Shown in pieces: positions 1 to 7,550 of a stretch of DNA of 32,289 nt (its first letter is position 1; every line of letters starts with the position of its first letter). Source of the stretch: Devosia elaeis (GTDB lineage Bacteria > Pseudomonadota > Alphaproteobacteria > Rhizobiales > Devosiaceae). The stretch is from contig NZ_LVVY01000092.1 of the NCBI RefSeq assembly GCF_001650025.1, positions 1 through 32,289 on the forward strand, written 5' to 3'. Under the pieces are notes generated by a model. The model had not been told where the DNA came from, did not search any database, and saw only the letters and a list, made by a program, of their open reading frames with translations. The translations under genes were made by a program, and so were the position numbers.

Positions 1-5
1 CACAC

Positions 6-22
6 AAGCCCGAGGGTGACGA
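6..22. repeat. Fragment of a dispersed intergenic repeat
   Basis: These 17 bases are identical to part of one arm of the inverted repeat at 31326-31415, at the other end of the window. The rest of 1-133 has no convincing gene; around 80-98 and 128-137 it contains short GC-rich blocks resembling the other palindromic elements of this window. The element appears cut by the window edge. Confidence 0.5.
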
Positions 23-133
23 GCGGTGGGTGGGGTGGTGCAGTTGTCCACTGATGGCTCCCTCACTCTCACGCCCTCCTCTTAAGGGGGGAGAGAAGCA
101 ATAGAGTCGCAACGCCTGCGCCAAACGCCCCCC

Positions 134-949
134 TCACATCCCCCGAATGACCGAAGCCGGCTCCACCAGCTTGCGGTAGAGATGCCAGGTGGCATGGCCG
201 AAAATGGGCAGCACCACGGCCAGGCCGACAAAGATCGGCAGCGAGCCGAGGAAGATGCCGAACCCGACCAGCAGGCCCCAGGCAAAGAGCGGCACGCGAT
301 TATAGAGGACGGCGCGGAACGAGGTTTCCACCGCCACATAGGCGCCCACATCGCGGTCGAGCAGCAGCGGGAAGGCGATGACGCTGGTGCAGAGCACCAC
401 GATGGCGAAGAGCGCGCCCAGGGCCGTGCCCACCAGGAGCAACGTCGCCCCTTCGGGGCTGGTGGTCACCTGGGTGAACAGGCCCGCCAGCGTATCGGGC
501 GGGCTGGACCCGAAAAGCCCCTCATAGAGCGCCTGGGCAGCGGTCAGCCACAGGGTGAACAGCACGAAGAGCATGACGCCCACGGCCATGATGCTGCCGA
601 TGGCGGGGGAGCGGAACACCGCCATCGCATCGCCCCAGCCCGGGTCCTCCCCGGCCTCGCGGCGGCGGGAGATTTCGTAGAGGGGCAGGGCGGCGATGGG
701 CCCGAGCAGGGCGAAGCCGCCGATCAGGGGATAGAGCAGCGGCCAGGTGTGGAAGCCGTTCATCCAGATGGTCAGCACGATGCCGATGATCGGATAGATC
801 AGCATCAGGAGGACATAATGGCTGGGCTTGGCGGAAAAATCGGCGATGCCGCTGCGCAGGACCTCGCCCAGGTCGGCCATATTGATGGTGCGGATCACCG
901 GCATGTCGAGCTTGTCGCCGGCGCCGGCCATGATGTGAATTCGGGCCAT
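134..949 (-). CDS. DUF2189 family integral membrane protein
   Basis: A 271-aa polytopic membrane protein. After a roughly 40-residue soluble N-terminus there are about six hydrophobic segments, the first two closely spaced (around residues 45-90), the last ending near residue 255. The overall pattern, and the phrase with a short charged loop after the second segment (YEISRRREAGEDP), fit the DUF2189 family, whose function is unknown; some members are loosely annotated as cytochrome c oxidase subunit I-like, but I see no heme-ligating histidine pattern that supports this. The ATG at 949 was chosen because GGAGGAG lies 8 bases upstream; an upstream in-frame start would lose this site. It follows metY on the same strand, with a 153-bp gap and a possible promoter of its own. 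Confidence 0.75.
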   Translation of the reverse strand: MARIHIMAGAGDKLDMPVIRTINMADLGEVLRSGIADFSAKPSHYVLLMLIYPIIGIVLTIWMNGFHTWPLLYPLIGGFALLGPIAALPLYEISRRREAGEDPGWGDAMAVFRSPAIGSIMAVGVMLFVLFTLWLTAAQALYEGLFGSSPPDTLAGLFTQVTTSPEGATLLLVGTALGALFAIVVLCTSVIAFPLLLDRDVGAYVAVETSFRAVLYNRVPLFAWGLLVGFGIFLGSLPIFVGLAVVLPIFGHATWHLYRKLVEPASVIRGM

Positions 950-951
950 AA

Positions 952-973
952 GGAGCACTCCTCCGAAAGGAGG
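952..973 (-). promoter_or_regulatory. Ribosome binding site flanked by two anti-SD segments
   Basis: On the minus strand the SD GGAGGAG of the DUF2189 gene is preceded by CCTCC (loop TTTC) and followed by GCTCC just before the ATG. Either could pair with the SD, so two short competing hairpins are possible. Seen directly; regulatory meaning is inference. Confidence 0.35.
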
Positions 974-1039
974 TCGCAAGGGAAAGGCCTGGCGTGCCCC
1001 GACGCGAGACGCAGAACCTGCGACCGCTGAACAGGTGCG

Positions 1040-1068
1040 ATATTACGCCGCAGGCCGGGCGCTGTCGC
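1040..1068 (-). promoter_or_regulatory. Possible sigma70-type promoter for the DUF2189 gene
   Basis: On the minus strand GCGACA (1068-1063) and TAATAT (1045-1040) are 17 bases apart, giving a start about 80 bases before the ATG at 949. The -10 is good, the -35 weak (4 of 6). A GC-rich inverted repeat (about 1052-1075) overlaps the -35. Confidence 0.3.
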
Positions 1069-1102
1069 CCCCGGCCCGCAAAAATGTGATCGGGCCGAGG
1101 CG

Positions 1103-2374
1103 TCAGGCCTTGGCCAGCGCCTGCTCGATATCGGCGATGATGTCGTCGATATGCTCGATGCCCACCGAAATGCGCACCAGGTCTTCGGAGACCCCGGCCT
1201 TTTTCAGCTCCTCGGGCGAGAGCTGGCGATGGGTGGTGCTGGCCGGATGGCAGGCCAGCGACTTGGCATCCCCGATATTGACCAGGCGCAGGATCATGCC
1301 CAGCGCGTCGATGAAGCGGGCGCCCGCTTCCTTGCCGCCCTTGATGCCGAAGGACAGGATGCCCGAGCCGGAACCCCTGGAAATCTTCCGGGCCGTCTGG
1401 TGATAGGGGCTGTTGGGCAGGCCGGCATAATTGACCCATTCCACCTTGGGATGGTTCTCCAGATATTGGGCGACCTTGAGCGCGTTCTCGCAATGGCGCT
1501 CCATGCGCAGGCCCAGCGTTTCGAGACCCTGCAGGATCAGGAAGGCATTGAAGGGCGACAGCGCCGCCCCGGTATTGCGCAGGGGCACGACGCGGGCCCG
1601 GCCGATAAAGGCCGCTGGGCCGAGGGCCTCGGTATAGACGACGCCATGATAGGAGGGGTCGGGCTCGTTGAGCATGGGGAAGCGGGCCGCATTGGCCTTC
1701 CAGTCGAACTTGCCCGAATCGACGATCACCCCGCCGATCGAATTGCCGTGGCCACCGATATATTTGGTCAGGGCATGCACGATGATGTCGGCGCCGAAAT
1801 CGAAGGCGCGGGTGAGATAGGGCGTGGCCACCGTATTGTCGACGATCACCGGCACGCCATGGCGATGGGCGATTTCGGCGATGCGCTCGATATCGACCAC
1901 ATTGCCGGCCGGATTGCCGATGGATTCGAGGAAGACCGCCTTGGTCTTTTCATCGATGGCCTTTTCGAAACCCTCGTAATCGTCGTGGCTCACCAGCCGG
2001 GTCTCGATGCCCTGGCGCGGGAAGGTGTGGACGAACAGGTTATAGGTGCCGCCATAAAGCTGGGAGATCGAGACGATATTGTCGCCGGCCTGGGCGATGG
2101 TCTGGATGGCATAGGTGATCGCCGCCATGCCCGAGGCCAGGCCCAGCGCGCCGATGCCGCCTTCCATCTCGGCGATGCGCGCTTCCAGCACCGCCGTCGT
2201 GGGGTTCATGATGCGGGTATAGATATTGCCCGCGACCTTGAGGTCGAACAGGTCGGCGCCATGCTGGGTATCGTCGAACGTATAGGACGTCGTCTGGTAG
2301 ATCGGGACCGCTGCCGCCTTGGTGGTGGCTTCCGATTCATAGCCGTGATGGAGGGCGATGGATTCGAGTTTCAT
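1103..2374 (-). CDS. metY: O-acetylhomoserine sulfhydrylase (PLP enzyme)
   Basis: A 423-aa Cys/Met-metabolism PLP-dependent enzyme, expected to make homocysteine from O-acetylhomoserine and sulfide in the cytoplasm. The N-terminus ([20 protein letters not shown]), the YTRIMNPT motif near residue 52 and the PLP-lysine motif [13 protein letters not shown] with Lys204 are characteristic of the MetY branch rather than cystathionine gamma-synthase. Length matches the family (about 420-430). The ATG at 2374 has GGGAG 8 bases upstream. That SD lies in a possible inhibitory stem (2379-2432), so translational control of the kind common for methionine genes is plausible. It lies downstream of the xylose operon but is separated from it by a strong hairpin and is probably a separate transcript. 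Confidence 0.92.
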   Translation of the reverse strand: MKLESIALHHGYESEATTKAAAVPIYQTTSYTFDDTQHGADLFDLKVAGNIYTRIMNPTTAVLEARIAEMEGGIGALGLASGMAAITYAIQTIAQAGDNIVSISQLYGGTYNLFVHTFPRQGIETRLVSHDDYEGFEKAIDEKTKAVFLESIGNPAGNVVDIERIAEIAHRHGVPVIVDNTVATPYLTRAFDFGADIIVHALTKYIGGHGNSIGGVIVDSGKFDWKANAARFPMLNEPDPSYHGVVYTEALGPAAFIGRARVVPLRNTGAALSPFNAFLILQGLETLGLRMERHCENALKVAQYLENHPKVEWVNYAGLPNSPYHQTARKISRGSGSGILSFGIKGGKEAGARFIDALGMILRLVNIGDAKSLACHPASTTHRQLSPEELKKAGVSEDLVRISVGIEHIDDIIADIEQALAKA

Positions 2375-2378
2375 TATT

Positions 2379-2432
2379 GGCTCCCTTTGTCACTCGCGCC
2401 GCCACCCTCGGCCGGGAGCCCCGAAATGACAA
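2379..2432 (-). promoter_or_regulatory. Candidate SD-sequestering leader structure of metY
   Basis: In minus-strand order: TTGTCA (2432-2427), GGCTCCC (2420-2414), TGACAA (2392-2387), GGGAGCC (2385-2379), then AATA and the ATG. The first pairs with the third, and the second with the fourth, an interleaved arrangement. GGGAGCC contains the metY SD, so pairing with GGCTCCC would block translation. The one-base link between the last two segments makes both stems forming together sterically doubtful; they may be alternatives. It does not match the SAM-II consensus as I remember it. Confidence 0.4.
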
Positions 2433-2469
2433 GGCGCGGGAGGGGCAAGCCGTCCTCTCCCGCGCCTTG
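2430..2469 (-). terminator. Strong hairpin between GH43 gene and metY
   Basis: A perfect 13-bp GC-rich stem (arms 2430-2442 and 2457-2469, 14-base loop). On the minus strand it follows the GH43 stop codon by about 65 bases and is followed by TCATTTC, a weak U-tract; on the plus strand it is followed by GTTTT. It probably ends the xylose operon transcript and insulates metY. Its 3' arm shares three bases with the first stem of the metY leader structure, so the two may compete. Confidence 0.55.
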
Positions 2470-2534
2470 GTTTTGGAAGGTTGTTCCGCCGGTCATGGGC
2501 GGCTCGCGCCCACCCGCCGCGTCACCGAGCCCGT

Positions 2535-4145
2535 TCACACCTCGTAGCGGTCCGAGGGATCGTGCTGGGGCCGGTAGATAAAATAGTCGAAATGGGCCGG
2601 GCTGGCCGTGCCGTTGAGGTCATGGGCGGCCATGCCGACAAAGGCGCCGGTAAAGCTGCCATGGGCCTGGTGGCCGCCGCATTCGTCCGAAAGGATCGAG
2701 GCGTCGAGCACCGGGCCGATGGCTTTGAGCGCTTCGCCCTCCATGGCGTAGAAGAATTGCAGCTTGCGCCCGCGAATGGTCAGGGCCAGCCTGACCTTGC
2801 CCGTGGCCGGGATCTGCACCGGCTCTGCCGGGAAGCGCAGCTTGCCGTCCGGCCAGCTCATTTCCGAGCTCATCAGCAGCAATTCGCGCTGCCCGTCGGA
2901 ATGGGCCGTCACCGCCAGGTAGAAGAAATTGTAGCGGCTGTAATAGGCGGTGAGCCCCGCCATGGTGCGCTCGTCGGTCGCCGCGAAATCCACGACCGTC
3001 TCGGCATCATAGGAGAAATGCGTCTGCCGCCGCGCCACCAGGGCCTGCTCGAACCAGGAGCCGATGCTTTCGCGCCCGAACAGGGTCAGCCTGCCATTCT
3101 CGGCCTTGAAGATGCGCTCGGTTTCCGGCGTGCGCAGCCATTGGAAATCCTGGTGCAGGCCGTTTTCGAACGTATAGCGCTGCTCGGCCCAATATCTGGC
3201 CTCGTCGCGCGTGCCCGGCACCTCGACATGCAGCGAGGGCACCGGCCCGTTCTTGACATAGAGCCAGTCGTCCTCGCCCCAATAGGCTTCCTGGATGGCG
3301 GTTTCGCGGCCCAGCACGCAGCGGCGTTCCTGGGTCGTTGGCCGGCCGGCGAGATGGACCAGATAGGTCCTGCCCTCCGGCGTCTCGACGATATCGCCAT
3401 GGCCGGCGCGCTGCAGGGCGGCCAGGGGCGCGTCCTTAGAGGTCAGGATATGCTGGTCGGGATGGGTCTCGTAGGGCCCCTCGATATGGCGCGAGCGGGC
3501 GAAGGTGCAGGCATGGTCATAGGCGGTGCCGCCCTCGGCCGTGAGCAGGTAATAATAGCCGTTGCGCTTATAGAGATGCGGGCCCTCGACCAGCTTGAGA
3601 TCGGTGCCCTGGTAGATGTTCTTGACCGGCCCGACCAGCTTGCCGGCCACCGGATCGAATTGCTGGAGCGCGATGCCGGCAAAGAGCAGGGGCCTCGTGC
3701 GGTGGTCCCACAGCATGTTGACGAACCACTTCTTGCCGTCATCGTCATGGAACAGGCTCGGATCGAAGCCCGAGGAATTGACATAGATCGGGTCGCTCCA
3801 GGGCCCTTCGATACTGTCGGCCCAGACGATGTAATTATGCGCGTCCTTGAACGAGCCGTCCTTGCGCTTGACGTCGGTATAAACCAGCCAGAACTTTTCC
3901 CCGTCATGGGTGAGGCAGGGCGCCCAGACGCCGCAGCTATCGGGATCGCCGCGCATGTCGAGCTGGCTTTTGCGCGTCAGCGGCCTTGTCACCAGCTCCC
4001 AGTTCGCCAGGTCCTTCGAATGATGGATCTGCACGCCGGGAAACCATTCGAAGGTCGAGGTGGCGATGTAATAATCGTCGCCCACACGGAGAATCGAGGG
4101 ATCGGGGTTGAAGCCGGGCAGGATGGGATTGGTGATCTGGGGCAT
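2535..4145 (-). CDS. xynB: GH43 beta-xylosidase (intracellular)
   Basis: A 536-aa glycoside hydrolase family 43 protein of the two-domain beta-xylosidase type (subfamily 11-like): an N-terminal five-bladed propeller to about residue 320 and a C-terminal beta-sandwich beginning near FQWLRTPE. The three acidic residues of the family are visible: Asp15 (NPDPS, general base), Asp128 (SSGFDPSLF, pKa modulator) and Glu187 (LVEGPHLYK, general acid). This spacing is almost identical to that recalled for the Selenomonas ruminantium xylosidase. There is no signal peptide, so it should act in the cytoplasm, releasing xylose (perhaps arabinose) from imported oligosaccharides. The ATG at 4145 is followed directly by the conserved ITNPILPGFNPDPS start and has AGAAGG upstream. 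It is the third gene after xylB and xylA, separated from xylA by a 171-bp repeat-containing gap. Confidence 0.9.
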   Translation of the reverse strand: MPQITNPILPGFNPDPSILRVGDDYYIATSTFEWFPGVQIHHSKDLANWELVTRPLTRKSQLDMRGDPDSCGVWAPCLTHDGEKFWLVYTDVKRKDGSFKDAHNYIVWADSIEGPWSDPIYVNSSGFDPSLFHDDDGKKWFVNMLWDHRTRPLLFAGIALQQFDPVAGKLVGPVKNIYQGTDLKLVEGPHLYKRNGYYYLLTAEGGTAYDHACTFARSRHIEGPYETHPDQHILTSKDAPLAALQRAGHGDIVETPEGRTYLVHLAGRPTTQERRCVLGRETAIQEAYWGEDDWLYVKNGPVPSLHVEVPGTRDEARYWAEQRYTFENGLHQDFQWLRTPETERIFKAENGRLTLFGRESIGSWFEQALVARRQTHFSYDAETVVDFAATDERTMAGLTAYYSRYNFFYLAVTAHSDGQRELLLMSSEMSWPDGKLRFPAEPVQIPATGKVRLALTIRGRKLQFFYAMEGEALKAIGPVLDASILSDECGGHQAHGSFTGAFVGMAAHDLNGTASPAHFDYFIYRPQHDPSDRYEV

Positions 4146-4160
4146 GGGTAGGCCTTCTAT

Positions 4161-4295
4161 TCTTCTCCCCGTCGGGGAGAAGGTGGCGCGCAGCGCCGGA
4201 TGAGGGGGATGGCCCGGCACGCTCGGGGGACGCCTTGAGCCCCCCTCACCCGTCTCGGGCTACGCCCGATCCACCCTCTCCCCGAGGGGGAGAGG
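4161..4295. repeat. Long inverted repeat, dispersed palindromic element
   Basis: The xylA-GH43 gap is filled by an imperfect inverted repeat. Each end carries its own small palindrome (CTCCCCGTCGGGGAG near 4165 and CTCCCCGAGGGGGAG near 4279), and inner blocks read GATGAGGGGG and CCCCCTCACCC. The same design recurs at 32162-32289 and more loosely at 7346-7524. It would form a stem in the xyl transcript and may lower expression or stability of the GH43 part; that is inference. Confidence 0.7.
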
Positions 4296-4316
4296 AATGG
4301 CGCCGAGCACTTGGCG

Positions 4317-5624
4317 TCAGACGAACCGGTTGACCAGGTTTTCGAGATATTCCTGGCGGCCCGATCTTGGCTGCGGATTAATGCCATCGGCATGAACCCT
4401 GGCGGCGATGTCGGCCAGGCTCAGCTTGCCGCCGAGAATGTCCTTGCCCAGGCCATTGTCCCAGCCGGCATAGCGCGCATCGAGCAATTTATCGAATTCG
4501 CCGTCCTCGATCAGCGCCACGGCGCCCTTGAGGCCACGCGCCAGGGTGTCGAGCCCCAGGATATGGCCATGCAGCAGGTCTGCCGGATCGAGCGACTGGC
4601 GGCGCACCTTGGCGTCGAAATTGAAGCCGCCCTTGCCCAGGCCCCCCTGCTTGAGGATGTAGTAGAAGGCCAGGGCCATTTCGCCGGCATTGTTGGGGAA
4701 GTGGTCGGTATCCCAGCCCGATTGCAAATCGTTGCGATTGGCGTCGACCGAACCGAGCATGCCCAGCGAAGAGGCGACGGCCAGTTCGTGCTCGAAGGAA
4801 TGCCCGGCGAGGAAGGCATGGCCGACCTCGATATTGCACTTCACCTTCTTTTCGAGCCCGTATTTCTGCAGGAAGCCGTAAACGGTGGCGACGTCGTAAT
4901 CGTATTGGTGCTTGCTCGGCTCCTGCGGCTTGGGCTCGATCAGGATCTGGCCCTTGAAACCGATCTTTTCGGCATGCTCGATGACGAGGTGCAGGAAGCG
5001 GGCCATCTGGTCCTGTTCCTGGCCGATCTTGGTGTTGAGCAGGGTTTCATAGCCCTCGCGGCCACCCCAGAGCACGTAGTTCTCGCCGCCCAGTTCGTTG
5101 GTCAGCTCCAGCACGGCCTTCACCTGGCCGGCGGCATAGGCGAAGACTTCCGGATCGGGATTGGTGGCGGCGCCGGCCATATAGCGGCGGTTGGAGAAGA
5201 GGTTCGCCGTGCCCCAGAGCAACTTCTTGCCGGTCTCCTGCATCTTGGCGGCCAGAATGTCGCCGATGACGCGCAGGTTCTTGTTGCTCTCTTCGAGCGT
5301 CGCGCCTTCGGGGGCCACGTCCACGTCGTGGAAAGCGTAGAAAGGCACGTCGATCAGGTTGAAGAATTCAAAGGCCACGTCGGCCTTGAGCTTGGCGCCG
5401 TCCATGCCCTTGTCGAACCAGGGGCGGTCGAAGGTGCGGCCACCAAACGGGTCGCCGCCTTCCTGGGCGAAGGTGTGCCAATAGGCGATGGCCGGACGGA
5501 TATGGTCTTCCATCCTTTTGCCGGCGATCACTTCGTCCTTGTTGTAATGGCGATAGGCCAGCGGATTGCGGCTTTCCGGGCCTTCATATTTGACCTGGGA
5601 AAGGCCCTTGAAAAAATCGGTCAC
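4317..5624 (-). CDS. xylA: Xylose isomerase
   Basis: A 435-aa xylose isomerase converting D-xylose to D-xylulose in the cytoplasm; TIM-barrel, two divalent metals. Visible family marks: [12 protein letters not shown] with His99 and Asp102 (H101/D104 in E. coli), [15 protein letters not shown] near 184-198, and the metal-site stretch [15 protein letters not shown] with Glu230. Length agrees with the long (class II) form, about 440 aa. The start is a GTG at 5624, preceded by GAGGAGG seven bases upstream; it overlaps the xylB stop in GTGA, so the two are translationally coupled. A longer open frame runs upstream through xylB in another frame but has no coding character there. Confidence 0.96.
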   Translation of the reverse strand: MTDFFKGLSQVKYEGPESRNPLAYRHYNKDEVIAGKRMEDHIRPAIAYWHTFAQEGGDPFGGRTFDRPWFDKGMDGAKLKADVAFEFFNLIDVPFYAFHDVDVAPEGATLEESNKNLRVIGDILAAKMQETGKKLLWGTANLFSNRRYMAGAATNPDPEVFAYAAGQVKAVLELTNELGGENYVLWGGREGYETLLNTKIGQEQDQMARFLHLVIEHAEKIGFKGQILIEPKPQEPSKHQYDYDVATVYGFLQKYGLEKKVKCNIEVGHAFLAGHSFEHELAVASSLGMLGSVDANRNDLQSGWDTDHFPNNAGEMALAFYYILKQGGLGKGGFNFDAKVRRQSLDPADLLHGHILGLDTLARGLKGAVALIEDGEFDKLLDARYAGWDNGLGKDILGGKLSLADIAARVHADGINPQPRSGRQEYLENLVNRFV

Positions 5625-7084
5625 GAACGTGCCTCCTCGATGGCGGGGTAAAGGGCGCGATAGCGCGCATATTGATCGGAATAGGCGGCCGACAGGGTCT
5701 TGTCGGGCGCGATAATGGTCTTGATCGGCGGCATGGACATCACATCCACCGGGCTGGCGCCGGTAGCGGCGCAGAGGCCGAGCCGGGCCGCGCCCAGCGC
5801 GCCGCCGAAATCGCCGTCCTCGGGCAGGGCGATTTCCATGTCGAGATTGGTGGCCAGCATTTTGAGCCAAAGCGCAGACTTGGAGCCGCCACCCACCGCC
5901 AGCAGCCGGTTGATGGAGGTGCCCGCATCGGCCAAAACGCGCTGGCAATCGCGCATGGCGAAAGTGACGCCTTCCATCACTGCCTGCGCCATCTGGGCAG
6001 AATCGGTCGACTGGTTGAGGCCAACAAACGAGCCGCGCGCATTGGCATTGTTGTGCGGGGTGCGTTCGCCGGAGAGATAGGGCAGGAAGATCGCTTCGCC
6101 CGGCCCCTTGAACTGGGCTTCGGCTTCGCCCGACAGCTCGGCCTGTTTCCTGCCGGTGATGCGGGAGAGCCAGTTGAGCGAATCGGTGGCCGAGAGGATG
6201 ACGCCCATCTGGTGCCAGGTGTCGGGAATGGCATGGCAGAAGGCGTGCACGGCCCCTTCGGTATTGGGGCTGAACCTTTCGTTGGAAACGAACAGAACGC
6301 CGGAGGTGCCGAGCGACACGAAGCCTTCGCCGGGCCGGATCGCGCCGATACCACAGGCAGCGGCGGCATTGTCGCCGGCGCCACCGGCAACGAGTACCGG
6401 GCCACTCATGCCCCAGCGGGCAACATATTCTTGCCTGAGCTGTGCGGAAATGGCCGAGCCTTCCACCAGAGCCGGCATGTGCTCGCGGCTGAGCCCGGTG
6501 ACGCCCAGCAGCGCATCCGACCAGTCGCGTTTCGCCACGTCGAGCCACAGCGTGCCGGCGGCGTCGGACATGTCTTCGACATGCTCGCCGGTCAGCAGCA
6601 GGCGCACATAGGCTTTGGGCAGCAGCACTTTTCTGATCCGGCTGTAAATCTTCGGCTCGTGCTTGCGCACCCAGGCGATCTTGGGGGCGGTGAAACCCGG
6701 CATGGCGATATTGCCGGCAAGCTCGCGCAAGGCGGGCAGGGCGGCTTCCATCTCGCCGCATTCGGCGGCGGAACGGCCGTCGTTCCACAGGATGCAGGGC
6801 CGCAGAACCTTGTCATTCTCACCCAGCAGCGTCGCGCCATGCATATGGCCGGAAAGCCCGATGCCTTTCACTGCCGCCAATTCGCGCGGATGGCTCTGCT
6901 TGAGCTTGTCGATGGCGCCCAAAGTGGCATCCCACCAATCGGCAGGGTTCTGCTCGGACCAGCCGGGATGGGGCCGCACCGGCTCGATGGCCGGCGCCGA
7001 GGCTTCGCCCAGCGCCTTGCCATCCGCGTCGATCAGCAGCGCCTTGACGCCGGATGTGCCGATATCAATGCCGAGAAAGGTCAT
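5621..7084 (-). CDS. xylB: Xylulokinase
   Basis: A 487-aa FGGY-family sugar kinase phosphorylating D-xylulose to D-xylulose 5-phosphate. The start is canonical for the family ([17 protein letters not shown]), followed by [12 protein letters not shown] near residue 76 (substrate region), a glycine-rich nucleotide-site stretch [19 protein letters not shown] near 235 and the second FGGY signature [15 protein letters not shown] near 390. It is the first gene of xylB-xylA-GH43, an order inverted compared with many xylAB operons. The ATG at 7084 has only a GAGG SD 10 bases upstream, and both lie in a hairpin; the stop of a 12-codon leader ORF overlaps the start as ATGA, suggesting expression depends on translation of the leader. 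Confidence 0.95.
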   Translation of the reverse strand: MTFLGIDIGTSGVKALLIDADGKALGEASAPAIEPVRPHPGWSEQNPADWWDATLGAIDKLKQSHPRELAAVKGIGLSGHMHGATLLGENDKVLRPCILWNDGRSAAECGEMEAALPALRELAGNIAMPGFTAPKIAWVRKHEPKIYSRIRKVLLPKAYVRLLLTGEHVEDMSDAAGTLWLDVAKRDWSDALLGVTGLSREHMPALVEGSAISAQLRQEYVARWGMSGPVLVAGGAGDNAAAACGIGAIRPGEGFVSLGTSGVLFVSNERFSPNTEGAVHAFCHAIPDTWHQMGVILSATDSLNWLSRITGRKQAELSGEAEAQFKGPGEAIFLPYLSGERTPHNNANARGSFVGLNQSTDSAQMAQAVMEGVTFAMRDCQRVLADAGTSINRLLAVGGGSKSALWLKMLATNLDMEIALPEDGDFGGALGAARLGLCAATGASPVDVMSMPPIKTIIAPDKTLSAAYSDQYARYRALYPAIEEARS

Positions 7085-7119
7085 GAGGCACGTACCTCAT
7101 CTGGCTGCGACAAAACCAT
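7081..7119 (-). CDS. 12-codon leader ORF coupled to xylB
   Basis: Reading [12 protein letters not shown] then TGA. It has a far better ribosome binding site than xylB itself (GGGAGGAG, six bases before the ATG). Its TGA overlaps the xylB ATG as ATGA, and its codons run through the hairpin that covers the xylB SD and start. Ribosomes finishing the leader would open that hairpin and could restart on xylB. The peptide has no sequence that suggests its own function, nor a run of one amino acid typical of attenuators. Seen directly; that it is translated is inference. Confidence 0.5.
   Translation of the reverse strand: MVLSQPDEVRAS
7083..7100 (-). promoter_or_regulatory. Hairpin over the xylB SD and start codon
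   Basis: The 18-bp near-palindrome ATGAGGTACGTGCCTCAT (minus strand) gives a 6-bp stem whose 5' arm holds the GAGG SD and whose 3' arm ends with the first two bases of the xylB ATG. It could act in RNA (blocking initiation) or in DNA as an operator. The RNA role fits the coupled leader ORF. Confidence 0.45.
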
Positions 7120-7174
7120 GTCAAACTCCTCCCTCGCCCCGTTGGGGCAGCGCCTCTTTGCGGAATGGCGCTTC

Positions 7175-7213
7175 TTAGCCGAGATTGTCGCGCAGGAAAA
7201 TCCCAATTTCAAT
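7175..7213 (-). pseudogene. Remnant of the 3' end of a second LacI-family gene
   Basis: The minus strand encodes IEIGIFLRDNLG and a stop. The intact regulator at 7551-8579 ends IEIGIFLRDNLR and a stop. Over 33 aligned bases 27 are identical, and the five differences within the shared 11 residues are all synonymous. That points to the tail of a once-functional diverged paralog rather than a recent copy. The sequence further upstream (7214-7345) no longer reads like a LacI protein and is occupied by repeat-type hairpins. Confidence 0.55.
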
Positions 7214-7235
7214 GCTCTTGAGCGGCCCATCGGGA

Positions 7236-7260
7236 CAAATCGCTTCGGTGGAGCGATTTG
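7236..7260. repeat. 9-bp inverted repeat hairpin
   Basis: Perfect arms CAAATCGCT and AGCGATTTG with a 7-base loop, sitting where the body of the lost LacI paralog would be. Not followed by a T-run on either strand, so not a typical terminator; probably a dispersed palindromic element. Confidence 0.5.
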
Positions 7261-7345
7261 GGCGCGGCAGGCCCTGAGCTGCGCTCGAATGGCCCGGATA
7301 CACCACGCACACGATTGGCCGCGCTATCCAATGCATCGGTTCTTT

Positions 7346-7524
7346 CCACCCTCCCCCTTGAGGGGAGGGTAGCGCAGCTTGGCCGATAGGCCTAGCGAAG
7401 CTGGGGAGGGGGTTCAGAAACCCTGGCAGGCGCCGGCATTATCGGAAACAGCGCCCCCTCCCGAGCGCCGCTAGGGTCTTCGCGGACCAAGCTCTGCGTG
7501 CCCTCCCCTCAAGGGGGAGGGTGG
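7346..7524. repeat. Long inverted repeat between lacI-type gene and xylB
   Basis: Two perfect 24-base arms (7346-7369 and 7501-7524) in opposite orientation enclose about 130 bp. Each arm is itself palindromic (CCCTCCCC...GGGGAGGG). This occupies most of the 466-bp gap between xylB and the LacI-family gene. I see no gene in the gap other than the leader ORF and the LacI remnant. The element probably separates regulator and operon transcripts. Confidence 0.75.
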
Positions 7525-7550
7525 ATCGGCCGCAGGCCGGCACACGGAAA

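Noticed and set aside
1052..1102. A rho-independent terminator after metY
   Set aside because: A GC-rich stem is present, but the T-run comes before it on the metY strand, not after.
2379..2432. A SAM-II riboswitch
   Set aside because: The metY leader is H-pseudoknot-like on paper, but loop lengths and conserved loop bases do not match the consensus as remembered; kept only as an unclassified candidate.
4317..6788. An 823-codon open frame that could be read as a kinase-isomerase fusion
   Set aside because: The upstream part is xylB read in the wrong frame, rich in Arg/Pro/Ala as expected for a shadow frame. True xylA starts at GTG 5624, overlapping the xylB stop.
7343..7530. A CRISPR array or insertion sequence
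   Set aside because: There is one pair of inverted arms, not regularly spaced direct repeats, and no transposase or target duplication.
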